Shown here in pieces: positions 12,563 to 22,963 of a stretch of DNA of 64,000 nucleotides. This stretch comes from Prosapia bicincta. Lineage: Eukaryota; Arthropoda; Insecta; Hemiptera; Cercopidae. A program made the translations under genes and the position numbers. The first letter of the stretch is position 1; each line of letters begins with the position of its first letter. Location of the stretch: NCBI GenBank assembly GCA_036971475.1, contig JBAIZL010000005.1:66345155-66409154 (forward strand), written 5' to 3'. The notes under the pieces were generated by a model, which was given only the letters and a program-made list of their open reading frames with translations, was not told where the DNA came from and did no database searches.

Positions 12563-15500
12563 GTAACTAGTTACATCCATCCTAGTAAGTTACAGGTTAG
12601 AGTTACTTGTAACTAGTTACATCCATCCTAGTAAGTTACAGGTTAGAGTTACTTGTAACTAGTTACATCCATCCTAGTAAGTTACAGGTTAGAGTTACTT
12701 GTAACTAGTTACATCCATCCTAGTAAGTTACAGGTTAGAGTTACTTGTAACTAGTTACATCCATCCTAGTAAGTTACAGGTAGGAGTTACTTGTAACTAG
12801 TTACATCCATCCTAGTAAGTTACAGGTTAGAGTTACTTGTAACTAGTTACATCCATCCTAGTAAGTTACAGGTTAGAGTTACTTGTAACTAGTTACATCC
12901 ATCCTAGTAAGTTACAGGTTAGAGTTACTTGTAACTAGTTACATCCATCCTAGTAAGTTACAGGTTAGAGTTACTTGTAACTAGTTACATCCATCCTAGT
13001 AAGTAACAGGTTAGAGTTACTTGTAACTATTTACATTCATCCTAGTAAGTTACAGGTTAGAGTTACTTGTAACTAGTTACATCCGTCCTAGTAAGTTACA
13101 GGTTAGAGTTACTTGTAACTAGTTACATCCATCCTAGTAAGTTACTGGTTAGAGTTACTTGTAACTAGTTACATCCATCCTAGTAAGTTACAGGTTAGAG
13201 TTACTTGTAACTAGTTACACCCATCCTAGTAAGTTACAGGTTAGAGTTACTTGTAACTAGTTACATCCATCCTAGTAAGTTACAGGTTAGAGTTACTTGT
13301 AACTAGTTACATCCATCTTAGTAAGTTACAGGTTAGAGTTACTTGTAACTAGTTACATCCATCCTAGTAAGTTACAGGTTAGAGTTACTTGTAACTAGTT
13401 ACATCCATCCTAATAAGTTACAGGTTAGAGTTACTTGTAACTAGTTACATCCATCCTAGTAAGTTACAGGTTAGAGTTACTTGTAACTAGTTACATCCAT
13501 CCTAGTAAGTTACAGGTTAGAGTTACTTGTAACTAGTTACATTCATTCTAGTAAGTTACAGGTTAGAGTTACTTGTAACTAGTTACATCCATCCTAGTAA
13601 GTTACAGGTTAGAGTTACTTGTAACTAGTTACATCCATCCTAGTAAGTTACAGGTTAGAGTTACTTGTAACTAGTTACATCCATCTTAGTAAGTTACAGG
13701 TTAGAGTTACTTGTAACTAGTTACATCCATCCTAGTAAGTTACAGGTTAGAGTTACTTGTAACTAGTTACATCCATCCTAATAAGTTACAGGTTAGAGTT
13801 ACTTGTAACTAGTTACATCCATCCTAGTAAGTTACAGGTTAGAGTTACTTGTAACTAGTTACATCCATCCTAGTAAGTTACAGGTTAGAGTTACTTGTAA
13901 CTAGTTACATCCATCCTAGTAAGTTACAGGTTAGAGTTACTTGTAACTAGTTACATCCATCCTAGTAAGTTACAGGTTAGAGTTACTTGTAACTAGTTAC
14001 ATCCATCCTAGTAAGTTACAGGTTAGAGTTACTTGTAACTAGTTACATCCATCCTAGTAAGTTACAGGTTAGAGTTACTTGTAACTAGTTACATCCATCC
14101 TAGTAAGTTACAGGTTAGAGTTACTTGTAACTAGTTACATCCATCCTAGTAAGTTACAGGTTAGAGTTACTTGTAACTAGTTACATCCATCCAAGTAAGT
14201 TACAAGTTAGGGTTACTTGTAACTAGTTACATCCATCCTAGTAAGTTACAGGTTAGAGTTACTTGTAACTAGTTACATCCATCCTAGTAAGTTACAGGTT
14301 AGAGTTACTTGTAACTAGTTACATCCATCCTAGTAAGTTACAGGTTAGAGTTACTTGTAACTAGTTACATCCATCCTAGTAAGTTACAGGTTAGAGTTAC
14401 TTGTAACTAGTTACATCCATCCTAGTAAGTTACAGGTTAGAGTTACTTGTAACTAGTTACATCCATCCTAGTAAGTTACAGGTTAGAGTTACTTGTAACT
14501 AGTTACATCCATCCTAGTAAGTTACAGGTTAGAGTTACTTGTAACTAGTTACATCCATCCAAGTAAGTTACAGGTTAGAGTTACTTGTAACTAGTTACAT
14601 CCATCCTAGTAAGTTACAGGTTAGAGTTACTTGTAACTAGTTACATCCATCCTAGTAAGTTACAGGTTAGAATTACTTGTAACTAGTTACATCCATCCTA
14701 GTAAGTTACAGGTTAGAGTTACTTGTAACTAGTTACATCCATCCTAGTAAGTTACAGGTTAGAGTTACTTGTAACTAGTTACATCCATCCTAGTAAGTTA
14801 CAGGTTAGAGTTACTTGTAACTAGTTACATCCATCCTAGTAAGTTACAGGTTAGAGTTACTTGTAACTAGTTACATCCATCCTAGTAAGTTACAGGTTAG
14901 AGTTCCTTGTAACTAGTTACATCAAATCCTAGTAAGTTACAGGATAGAGTTACTTGTAACTAGTTACATCCATCCTAGTAAGTTACAGGTTAGAGTTACT
15001 TGTAACTAGTTACATCCATCCTAGTAAGTTACAGGTTAGAGTTACTTGTAACTAGTTACATCCATCCTAGTAAGTTACAGGTTAGAGTTACTTGTAACTA
15101 GTTACATCCATCCTAGTAAGTTACAGGTTAGAGTTACTTGTAACTAGTTTCATCCATCCAAGTAAGTTACAGGTTAGAGTTACTTGTAACTAGTTACATC
15201 CATCCTAGTAAGTTACAGGTTAGAGTTACTTGTAACTAGTTACATCCATCCTAGTAAGTTACAGGTTAGAGTTACTTGTAACTAGTTACATCCATCCTAG
15301 TAAGTTACAGGTTAGAGTTACTTGTAACTAGTTACATCCATCCTAGTAAGTTACAGGTTAGAGTTACTTGTAACTAGTTACATCCATCCTAGTAAGTTAC
15401 AGGTTAGAGTTACTTGTAACTAGTTACATCCATCCTAGTAAGTTACAGGTTAGAGTTACTTGTAACTAGTTACATCCATCCTAGTAAGTTACAGGTTAGA

Positions 15501-16436
15501 GTTACTTGTAACTAGTTACATCCATCCTAGTAAGTTACAGGTTAGAGTTACTTGTAACTAGTTACATCCATCCTAGTAAGTTACAGGTTAGAGTTACTTG
15601 TAACTAGTTACATCCATCCTAGTAAGTTACAGGTTAGAGTTACTTGTAACTAGTTACATCCATCCTAGTAAGTTACAGGTTAGAGTTACTTGTAACTAGT
15701 TACATCCATCCTAGTAAGTTACAGGTTAGAGTTACTTGTAACTAGTTACATCCATCCTAGTAAGTTACAGGTTAGAGTTACTTGTAACTAGTTACATCCA
15801 TCCTAGTAAGTTACAGGTTAGAGTTACTTGTAACTAGTTACATTCATTCTAGTAAGTTACAGGTTAGAGTTACTTGTAACTAGTTACATCCATCCTAGTA
15901 AGTTACAGGTTAGAGTTACTTGTAACTAGTTACATCCATCCTAGTAAGTTACAGGTTAGAGTTACTTGTAACTAGTTACATCCATCCTAGTAAGTTACAG
16001 GTTAGAGTTACTTGTAACTAGTTACATCCATCCTAGTAAGTTACAGGTTAGAGTTACTTGTAACTAGTTACATCCATCCTAGTAAGTTACAGGTTAGAGT
16101 TACTTGTAACTAGTTACATCCATCCTAGTAAGTTACAGGTTAGAGTTACTTGTAACTAGTTACATCCATCCTAGTAAGTTACAGGTTAGAGTTACTTGTA
16201 ACTAGTTACATCCATCCTAGTATGTTACAGGTTAGAGTTACTTGTAACTAGTTACATCCATCCTAGTAAGTTACAGGTTAGAGTTACTTGTAACTAGTTA
16301 CATCCAACCTAGTAAGTTACAGGTTAGAGTTACTTGTAACTAGTTACATCCATCCTAGTAAGTTACAGGTTAGAGTTACTTGTAACTAGTTACATCCATC
16401 CTAGTAAGTTACAGGTTAGAGTTACTTGTAACTAGT
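12563..16436. repeat. 46-bp satellite array, about 84 units
   Basis: Highly regular tandem array with a period of exactly 46. Each unit carries four copies of the word GTTAC or its complement, within AGTTACTTGTAACT, GTAACTAGTTAC and GTAAGTTAC. GTAACTAGTTAC is a perfect palindrome, and AGTTAC-TT-GTAACT can form a hairpin. Most units are identical to the consensus; a few carry private changes that recur at 368-bp spacing. It starts after CTCCAGGATGTC and stops abruptly at ACTAGTAATAACAGG. The unit length is not a multiple of three and every frame has stops. Confidence 0.97.
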
Positions 16437-17085
16437 AATAACAGGAACGATACAAATTAAACACAATTATATGTATAACAATAAAATAAAAAAATATTTT
16501 TCAAAATAACTCAACTTTGATATAGGCTACAGTTTTAAAAATGTCGAAAACAATTCCGCGCTAAGTTCCAACGCTCCAGCGGTTACTATAATTACAACCA
16601 TGGCCATTAGATATCGTTGATAATAATTGATCAACATACTTCGCTTATCAGAGGGAGGGGGTGATACCTGACTATGTCGAAACATTCTCTTGAGGGCAAC
16701 CTACTAGTTGTACTTATTGTCGAGTATAAAGGATCTCTGAACTGAAACAACGTTTTTACAAATGGACAAAAACTATTCTGAAATGGATGACAAATTTGCT
16801 AATTTTAAAATATACGAGTTGATGAGCTCAATTTTTTAAAATCTAGCAACGCTTTTTTTCTTGTTAAAACTATTTCAAAACGTTCTTTATATTTTTAATG
16901 TTTCAATTTGTATTCGATTCTTTTTTCTTTAGGTGTCACGAATTAAGGAATTTTACCCAATATAGCCAACGTGTTACGTTATTTCCATTCTTCAATATGC
17001 TTTACAATCTGCATGTATATAAAGGTTGACTTATTGTAGATATAGGTTACTGATGTTTTAAATTTGTGAACCATAAAATGCACGT
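16437..17085. other. Right flank of the 46-bp array
   Basis: No gene is seen. From about 16,780 the sequence is loosely similar to 36,890-37,250 in copy 2 (GTCACGAA, then ACCCA, then GAACCATAAAA plus GCACG), which marks the return of macro-repeat sequence after the array. Confidence 0.5.
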
Positions 17086-17592
17086 CCTGATGGTAGCGTA
17101 TAAATGTACAAATCTTTTAGTAAATTCTTGCAAGCTATGTTATACCTGAGTCTTCTGCTCTACCGTCACAGCAATGTTTTCTTGTTCCATGTTCTGATAG
17201 AAAACATTATTTCTAAAAGCAACTACAATATCTTTAAGATTACAGAAAAAGCATGGCCTGATGGTAGCGTATAAATGTACAAATCTTTTAGTAAATTCTT
17301 GCAAGCTATGTTATACCTGATTCTTCTGCTCTACTGTCACAACAATGTTTTCTTGTTCTATGTTCTGATAGAAAACATTATTTCTAAAAGCAACTACAAT
17401 ATCTTTAAGATTACAGAAAAAGCATGGCCTGATGGTAGCGTATAAATGTACAAATCTTTTAGTAAATTTTTGCAAGCTATGTTCTACCTGATTCTTCTGC
17501 TCTACTGTCACAACAATGTTTTCTTGTTCTATGTTCTGATAGAAAACATTATTTCTAAAAGCAATTAAATATCTTTAAGATTATAGAAAAAG
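17086..17592. repeat. Three tandem 171-bp units
   Basis: CCTGATGGTAGCGTATAAAT recurs at 17,086, 17,257 and 17,428, giving an exact 171-bp period; the third unit ends near 17,592 with a small deletion. Units are nearly identical. Copy 2 of the macro-repeat has only one diverged counterpart (37,200-37,330), so the triplication is specific to copy 1. Because 171 is a multiple of three, a minus-strand frame stays open for one unit (17,311-17,511), but units 1 and 2 have a TAA at the same point, so it is not a gene. Confidence 0.93.
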
Positions 17593-17664
17593 ATAATAAA
17601 CGTTTTAAAAAGTGATCGATTTGAATACTTTATAAATCTGAAAAAATTACCCAATTGTTTCTGC

Positions 17665-18040
17665 TGATTTACAAACTTAATGTTGCAATAATCCGACTAG
17701 AAATCTGGCATAGAATGCACATCATGGCCTTCACAAATACCTGAATTTAATTGCGGCTTGCACAAGCTCCCTAAGGGATGAATGGAGGCTTACTGTGGAA
17801 TCAGTTGAGCTTTGCATGTATTATGTGGGTTACGCACCATTTGTACTTAGTTTTTCGTGATAGAATGGTTTATTTGGAAATGTTTCGGTCATAGAGCCAC
17901 CAATTTCGCATGAGCGATTGAGCAAAATAAACTTTAAAGAGGTTTAAAGTTTTGGTACAAAATATATTTATGTGTTTCAATAAAGCACTTATCGCATTTG
18001 TTTGTGAATTATCTAGACGTCATAGATATCTATCTCGAGC
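17665..18040 (+). repeat. Conserved island B, copy 1
   Basis: Matches 37,430-37,780 and 47,245-47,620. The best-kept part holds ATCATGGCCTTCACAAATAC, CTGAATTTAATTGCG, TAGGCTTACTG and GAGCTTTGCAT. Homology to copy 3 continues through the GATTGAGTAAA-like segment to the AGACGTCA near 18,015. The three copies differ by small insertions not in multiples of three. Confidence 0.8.
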
Positions 18041-19084
18041 GTTATCAGGACATTAGAATAGATAAAGTTGGAATGGACAGTAAAATAAATATTGTAAATA
18101 GATACATCTAACCGCATTTTACATCATACAGGAAATAACAAAAAAATAAAAATTACTTTTAAAGAAAATACTGAACTATTCTGAATTGAAATAGGGTTAC
18201 AAAATATATGTTTAGGTTATATTTCACTAAATAAAAATAAAGTTTAATATTAGGTTAAATTGTTCATGGGAGATTTAAACTCGGTATTATTGTCAGCTTG
18301 TCGATGAATAAATAGTAAGCTTATAGAAAATAGAACGAACCTCACTTCTAACAAGTTAAGAAGGAAAGTTAATAATATAATATAATCTCTTTTAACCGGA
18401 TACATTTTTGGCTTTACAGTAACGTAAAAAAGAGGTCTGTTTTATAAAGCAACATTTAGCCTATAAGCTTTAGTGTATTATGAAAGTAGAGCTAGTTTTC
18501 TCTCTATTCCCTTTTTTCTACAATATAGATAACATTTAGATAACCAATAATTACCTGACTTTAAAATAAATTGACTCCTTGAGGATTTATAAATATATTT
18601 TTTCTTATTTTTCGTTTATTAGTTATCTAATTTTTACGCCGTTCTTTGGGGATTGCTAAACAACAAAAATTTTAAATTACTACCGAAAAAAGTAACCTAC
18701 AAAAACCTGTAAATTCTAGGTCATAGTATAAACTAGAGTACCTTTTCAAAATGCAGTACAATATACCACAAGAAAACAATAGCACACAGAATAAGAAAGC
18801 GTCTTTTACTTGCAATAGCTGGAGCATTGTAAACTATATTGTCTTTGAATGAATATATCTTTTAGCTTTAAAACAGCAGCCGTTGTATTTTTATGTACGA
18901 GAAGGTTGATTCGATATTGTGGTTTGTAAGTTAAAAGTAAACCTACTTTTGTCAAAACTTATAAATTGTTAGGGCGTGGCACTAATTATAATTAGGTTTT
19001 AAACATGGAATTTTTCGTAGCATTCTCTATTGGACGCTAATAATCACAAGATATATTTCTCTAAAGTAAGGTTCATTATGGAAA
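18041..19084. other. Macro-repeat DNA between islands B1 and C1
   Basis: AT-rich. The part 18,720-19,010 (GCAGTACAATAT, then TGGAGCAT, then GTATTTTTATGTA, then TTAGGGCGTG) is readable again at 53,650-54,040 and in part at 38,780-38,980. No gene supported. Confidence 0.5.
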
Positions 19085-19330
19085 ACAAACAATGAAAAAG
19101 CCTTTGGGAATATTCTCTAACGTTATCAACAAGTTGATTCAAAAAACACAATCTTTGCAATTAGATAATTGTAAAGGCTTCCAAATTCACAATTATCAGC
19201 AAACACAATTTCCCCTGAAGGGGTTCTATCGCATTGGTAATTTAATTACATTTTCTCGATACTTTCCTCGCCCCGCTCCACCTCCCTCCGACCTCGTCTA
19301 ACGCCAACGCCACTGATATTTACCATTAAT
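19085..19330 (+). repeat. Conserved island C, copy 1
   Basis: Matches 39,040-39,310, 49,670-49,915 and 54,125-54,370. It contains a paired homeodomain-type site TAATTTAATTA (19,239 area), a CCCCTGAAGGGG inverted repeat and a pyrimidine-rich stretch CCTCGCCCC then CCACCTCCCTCCGACCTC. A 69-codon open frame (19,092-19,301) exists here, but copies 2 and 3' carry frame-breaking changes, so it is probably non-coding. Confidence 0.85.
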
Positions 19331-19510
19331 GGATTCTAATAGCACAGGAAGTTAAGGAGTGAAGACTACAACATATTGGAAATACGTAGTGAAAACGTAC
19401 ACCATTTTATACGGCTGACAAAACGTAATATTGGTTCAATGCATTGTTGCATTTTGCCAACATGTTGTCATGTAATATCGGTTTACATTACTACGCATCA
19501 ATCAAACAAG

Positions 19511-19732
<222 letters not shown>

Positions 19733-19930
19733 AAAATATTTCAAAAACAAGAATACTTTTAATGAATATATTAGTCAAAGCTTTTCGCCGATAAAATAGT
19801 ACCAGCATCTTCAGGAAAATAATTATCCTGAATAATTATCTTGATTTCCTGAAGATGCTGGTACTATTTTATCGGCGAAAAGCTTTGAATAAATATATTC
19901 ATTAAAAGATTCTTGTTTTTGAAATATTTT
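19733..19930. mobile_element. Near-perfect 198-bp palindrome with Penelope-like end signature
   Basis: Arms of about 85 bp (AAAATATTTCAAAAACAAGA on the left, its complement on the right) surround a short AT-rich centre holding two ATAATTAT. Each arm contains CCTGAAGATGCTGG, ten bases, then TCGGCGAAAAGC. The order CCTGAAGATG, short hairpin, GAAA is reminiscent of ends of Penelope-like and related arthropod elements. It lies between two long (TA)n tracts. It has no protein-coding part. The family assignment is tentative; the palindrome itself is certain. Confidence 0.6.
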
Positions 19931-19978
19931 GAATTTATTAACTATATTACAAGAAAACATATCACCATATTTAATATA

Positions 19979-20153
<175 letters not shown>

Positions 20154-20254
20154 TTTTACCACTCGTTTTATTAATTATGAGTGTAGATTTAATTTTACGA
20201 TACAAAAATCCCATTATTAAAAACAAAAACGTAGTAGGGTTCTTTAAGGAGGGT

Positions 20255-20400
20255 GGTTTGGCTTCAATAACGATACTGGATTTCAAAGTTATTGCACCTA
20301 GGGTAGAATTAATGTGTCTGGGAGGGGGTTTAAGAGGTAGGTGAGAGGGGAAATAAAGGAGGAAGAGTGATTGAAATAAACAGTTTATTGCTCTCAGTTG
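20255..20400 (+). repeat. Secondary island C2, copy 1
   Basis: Matches 52,810-52,945: ATAACGAT, then TCAAAGTTATTGCA, TCTAGGG or CCTAGGG, GGGGGTTT and GAAATAAAG, followed by GTTTATTGCTC. No counterpart was found in copy 2. A+G-rich and without a reading frame shared by the two copies. Confidence 0.7.
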
Positions 20401-21664
20401 ATTATTTTAAAACATTAAAAATTTACCAGTGAGTAATCTATAAACACAGTTGACAGTTTCTAATCACAAAATTAATAACAAAACTTAGTGTTAATAAAAT
20501 GTAAATGTCTAATGAGGGATAATATTAGGGACATGCTATTCTGGATAGAATAAGTAGTCCAGCTTCGAGCTGGTTATAAGGTCCGTTTTCGCGGTGAACA
20601 TGGCAGTAATAATAGCGTGGGACTAAAAGAAATTCAAGTTCAGGGGATTTTCCACTTCTAGCTCGTCTGTGGGTGACTGAAAATCCGATTGAATCAACTT
20701 GGAGTTGATTTTTCTTTTAAAAACGATGAGAGTATTAGGATCTTTTTATTAAGGCAGTTGAAATGCTACTAAGTTTATCTAACACTTAGTTTCCATAATG
20801 TTAGAGGCACTTTGTATGCCTTATAATTTGATATTTCACAACTGTTTGTAGGTTACGTTTTCCTTTACTATGTACTTCATTTTTATTTTACAATAACCTC
20901 CTCTGTTTGTCGTGTTGATTCGACTTGGTGACCTGAGAGTCCAGGAAATACACCGGTCTCCCTGTATACTCACCATTTCTGTAACATCAGTCGGTTGCAC
21001 TCCAACCTGGCCACCCGTGCTGATTATTGGTTTTTCCTTACCTCGAAGGCTTTTTAAGATTTACTGAGCGCCAGTTCTACGTAAACCAGGAAACGCGGAA
21101 CCGTCCAAGTATATAAGTTGGCAAACTTTCCTTGAACAATTTTCGTATATTTTAGGTATATTTTGGTGTCTTTCTATAAACTGATGACAAAGAAAAACTG
21201 TTGGTTTTCTTAAACATTGTTTCAAAATTCGCGTTGCCCGTTATTTCCGGGGAACATTTTTATTCCATAGTTAAGTTATTCCTAATTTAATATCAACTTC
21301 TGATGCTGTTTGTAGTGATCTATGTAGAATCTGTAAAATGAATTCTTTCATAATAATTATTCAGGAATCTAAATATCTAATTTTTAATTGTAGGTGAAAT
21401 GCATAACTTTTTATTGGCTCAAGGAGTTTCATTTGGATTACATCATTTTACCACTAGAATTGCATAAATATTAGTAAACACATTGTCTATTAGTAGGAGA
21501 AATATTATATACAGGTATATAATAATATATATTATAATATAATACAGGTACAAGAACATATAACGCAATACAAAAGTCATCTATTCGAACTTACCACTTA
21601 TTGTTAATGTGCATTTAATTCAAGCTCTAAGAAATAGTTAATTATTTAGTTACTTTGACAAATT
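20401..21664. other. Macro-repeat DNA with an unexplained GC-richer segment
   Basis: The segment 20,890-21,120 is GC-richer than its surroundings (GGTGACCTGAGAGTCCAGG, CTGGCCACCCGTGCTG, AGCGCCAGTTC). I did not find it in copies 2 or 3, so it may be a copy-1 insertion of an unidentified short element. No reading frame supported. Confidence 0.4.
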
Positions 21665-21830
21665 CAGTGACAGTGTGGGAGTACGTCCGGCTGGATAAAT
21701 AGACCTGCGGGGGTGCAGCAGAATGCAAACAATGTCCGCATAATTTGGACACATTTAAGTAATGCGTGTATAAGTTAGTCCAGTACGGAGCACAATAGTG
21801 TTGGCTTCACGATGTACTGATATATATAAC
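21665..21830 (+). repeat. Conserved island D, copy 1
   Basis: Matches 41,270-41,590 and 55,735-56,050, but here the similarity stops after TGTACTGATA, about half the length shared by copies 2 and 3. It contains GGATAAATAGACCTGCGGGG, GAATGCAAACAATG, ACACATTTAAGTAATGCGTG and TTAGTCCAGTACGGAGCAC. The minus strand has a short ATG-initiated frame (MCPNYADIVC-like) readable in all three copies but without wider conservation. Confidence 0.85.
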
Positions 21831-22501
21831 TCCACCGTACGACACAATATATTCCGTTTTAATTTAGAGATGCTTGTTAATAAATTACATATTATAACAA
21901 CATAATGTAATATTGTATTTGAATATTATTTATAATAATGAACTGTTTTTGGATTGACAACGTCTTTAGAGACAAAAAAAAGTCTTCCATCGCTATTTAC
22001 ACCATTTCGAAAAGTTCTACTCTTTCCACGCCAACATTCTTGTTTTTTCGATAAAAGACATACGTTTTTACAATTTCATGCAACAGTTGTTTTTCATGTG
22101 CAAGGATGAATCGGTAGAACATGACATTTTGTATTAGGGTTTCATACAAACTTTTTACTACCTAAAATGTATGATTTTGTTTTAATTTATTTACGAATGC
22201 AAAACATAGTGGTAAATTTAAGTAGGTAATTGCGATTTAATTGGAATGTTTTTGGCGATATGATTGACTAATTTTTTAAAAAATCTTATATATTCAACGA
22301 TATTTTGTATATAAATATTTGTGTTGATTAATATAAATATGTTATGTGGTAATGTAGGTGAATCATTCGATAGATAAATAGATATTTAATATTTATATTA
22401 ATATTATTTACATCAATTATAATAATAATATTAATAATAATTATAATATTTATATAAATATTTATATATTTATAAATAAGTATTTAGGATAATAATATGA
22501 C
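21831..22501. other. AT-rich DNA left of the mariner relic
   Basis: A CAACAGTTGTTTTTCATGTG segment near 22,081 matches 41,922 and 56,300 in the other copies, so macro-repeat homology still runs here. A very AT-rich stretch (22,370-22,500) follows. No gene. Confidence 0.5.
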
Positions 22502-22963
22502 ATGGCTGGGTTAAGTTTTATTCAGGCGATTGCTCTGTCTATAAACTCAGAAATAAGTGTAACGACTCTGGGTCTTGTGGAAAACACCACATTGGTTGAA
22601 AAGTGCTCTGCGGTTCAGTTATTGGTTGTAAAAGGTGAACAACCATCCAATATATGCTATGGAAAGATTAAAGTGTATGGTGAGAGTTGGATGAAGTGTG
22701 GAGTGTTAAAAGTGTGTAGAAGAGTTTAAATGTAGTCGAATATCAGTGAATGACGATCACAGTTCTGCCAGACGTTTGAAGTTTCAATGTTTTTACTTGA
22801 AATTAGAATTGATGATATTATTCATGTCAGTAAATAGTCAGTACTACTCAGGTACTTTAACAAGCCAGCATGAGAGAAGGGATGATTCTGTAGCAAGACA
22901 ACGACAATTCTCACGGTGCTCGTTTAACCTGTGAAATCATTGATACAGTATGTAAGCAGGAAC
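22502..22963 (+). pseudogene. Mariner-family transposase relic
   Basis: The frame from 22,502 reads EKCSAVQLLVVKGEQPSNI, then KIKVYGESWMKCGVLKVCRR. After a one-base frame change it continues as FKCSRISVNDDHSSARRL. This matches the N-terminal helix-turn-helix of mariner-type transposases (hydrophobic LxxKGxxPxxI, VYGE, WxxRFKxGRxSVxDxxRSGRP). Further on, near 22,895-22,945, another frame reads QDNDNSHGARLTCEIIDT, like the HDNARPHTA region around the second catalytic aspartate. Frameshifts, stops and a large internal deletion make it inactive. The first satellite unit begins where the transposase match fades, so the right end of the element is lost. Confidence 0.75.

Noticed and set aside
12563..16436. 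CRISPR-like or telomeric array
   Set aside because: Units are contiguous with no variable spacers, and although GGTTAG occurs in each unit there is no (TTAGG)n run.
17311..17511. Minus-strand 66-codon frame across the 171-bp units
   Set aside because: The period is a multiple of three, so openness is inherited. Two of the three units have a TAA at the same place.
17086..17592. Alpha-satellite relation suggested by the 171-bp period
   Set aside because: Only the length matches; there are three units and no sequence resemblance or CENP-B box.
19092..19301. Island C as a conserved coding exon
   Set aside because: The frame is kept between C1 and C3 only; C2 has a one-base loss and C' has stops. 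The differences are not of the synonymous type.
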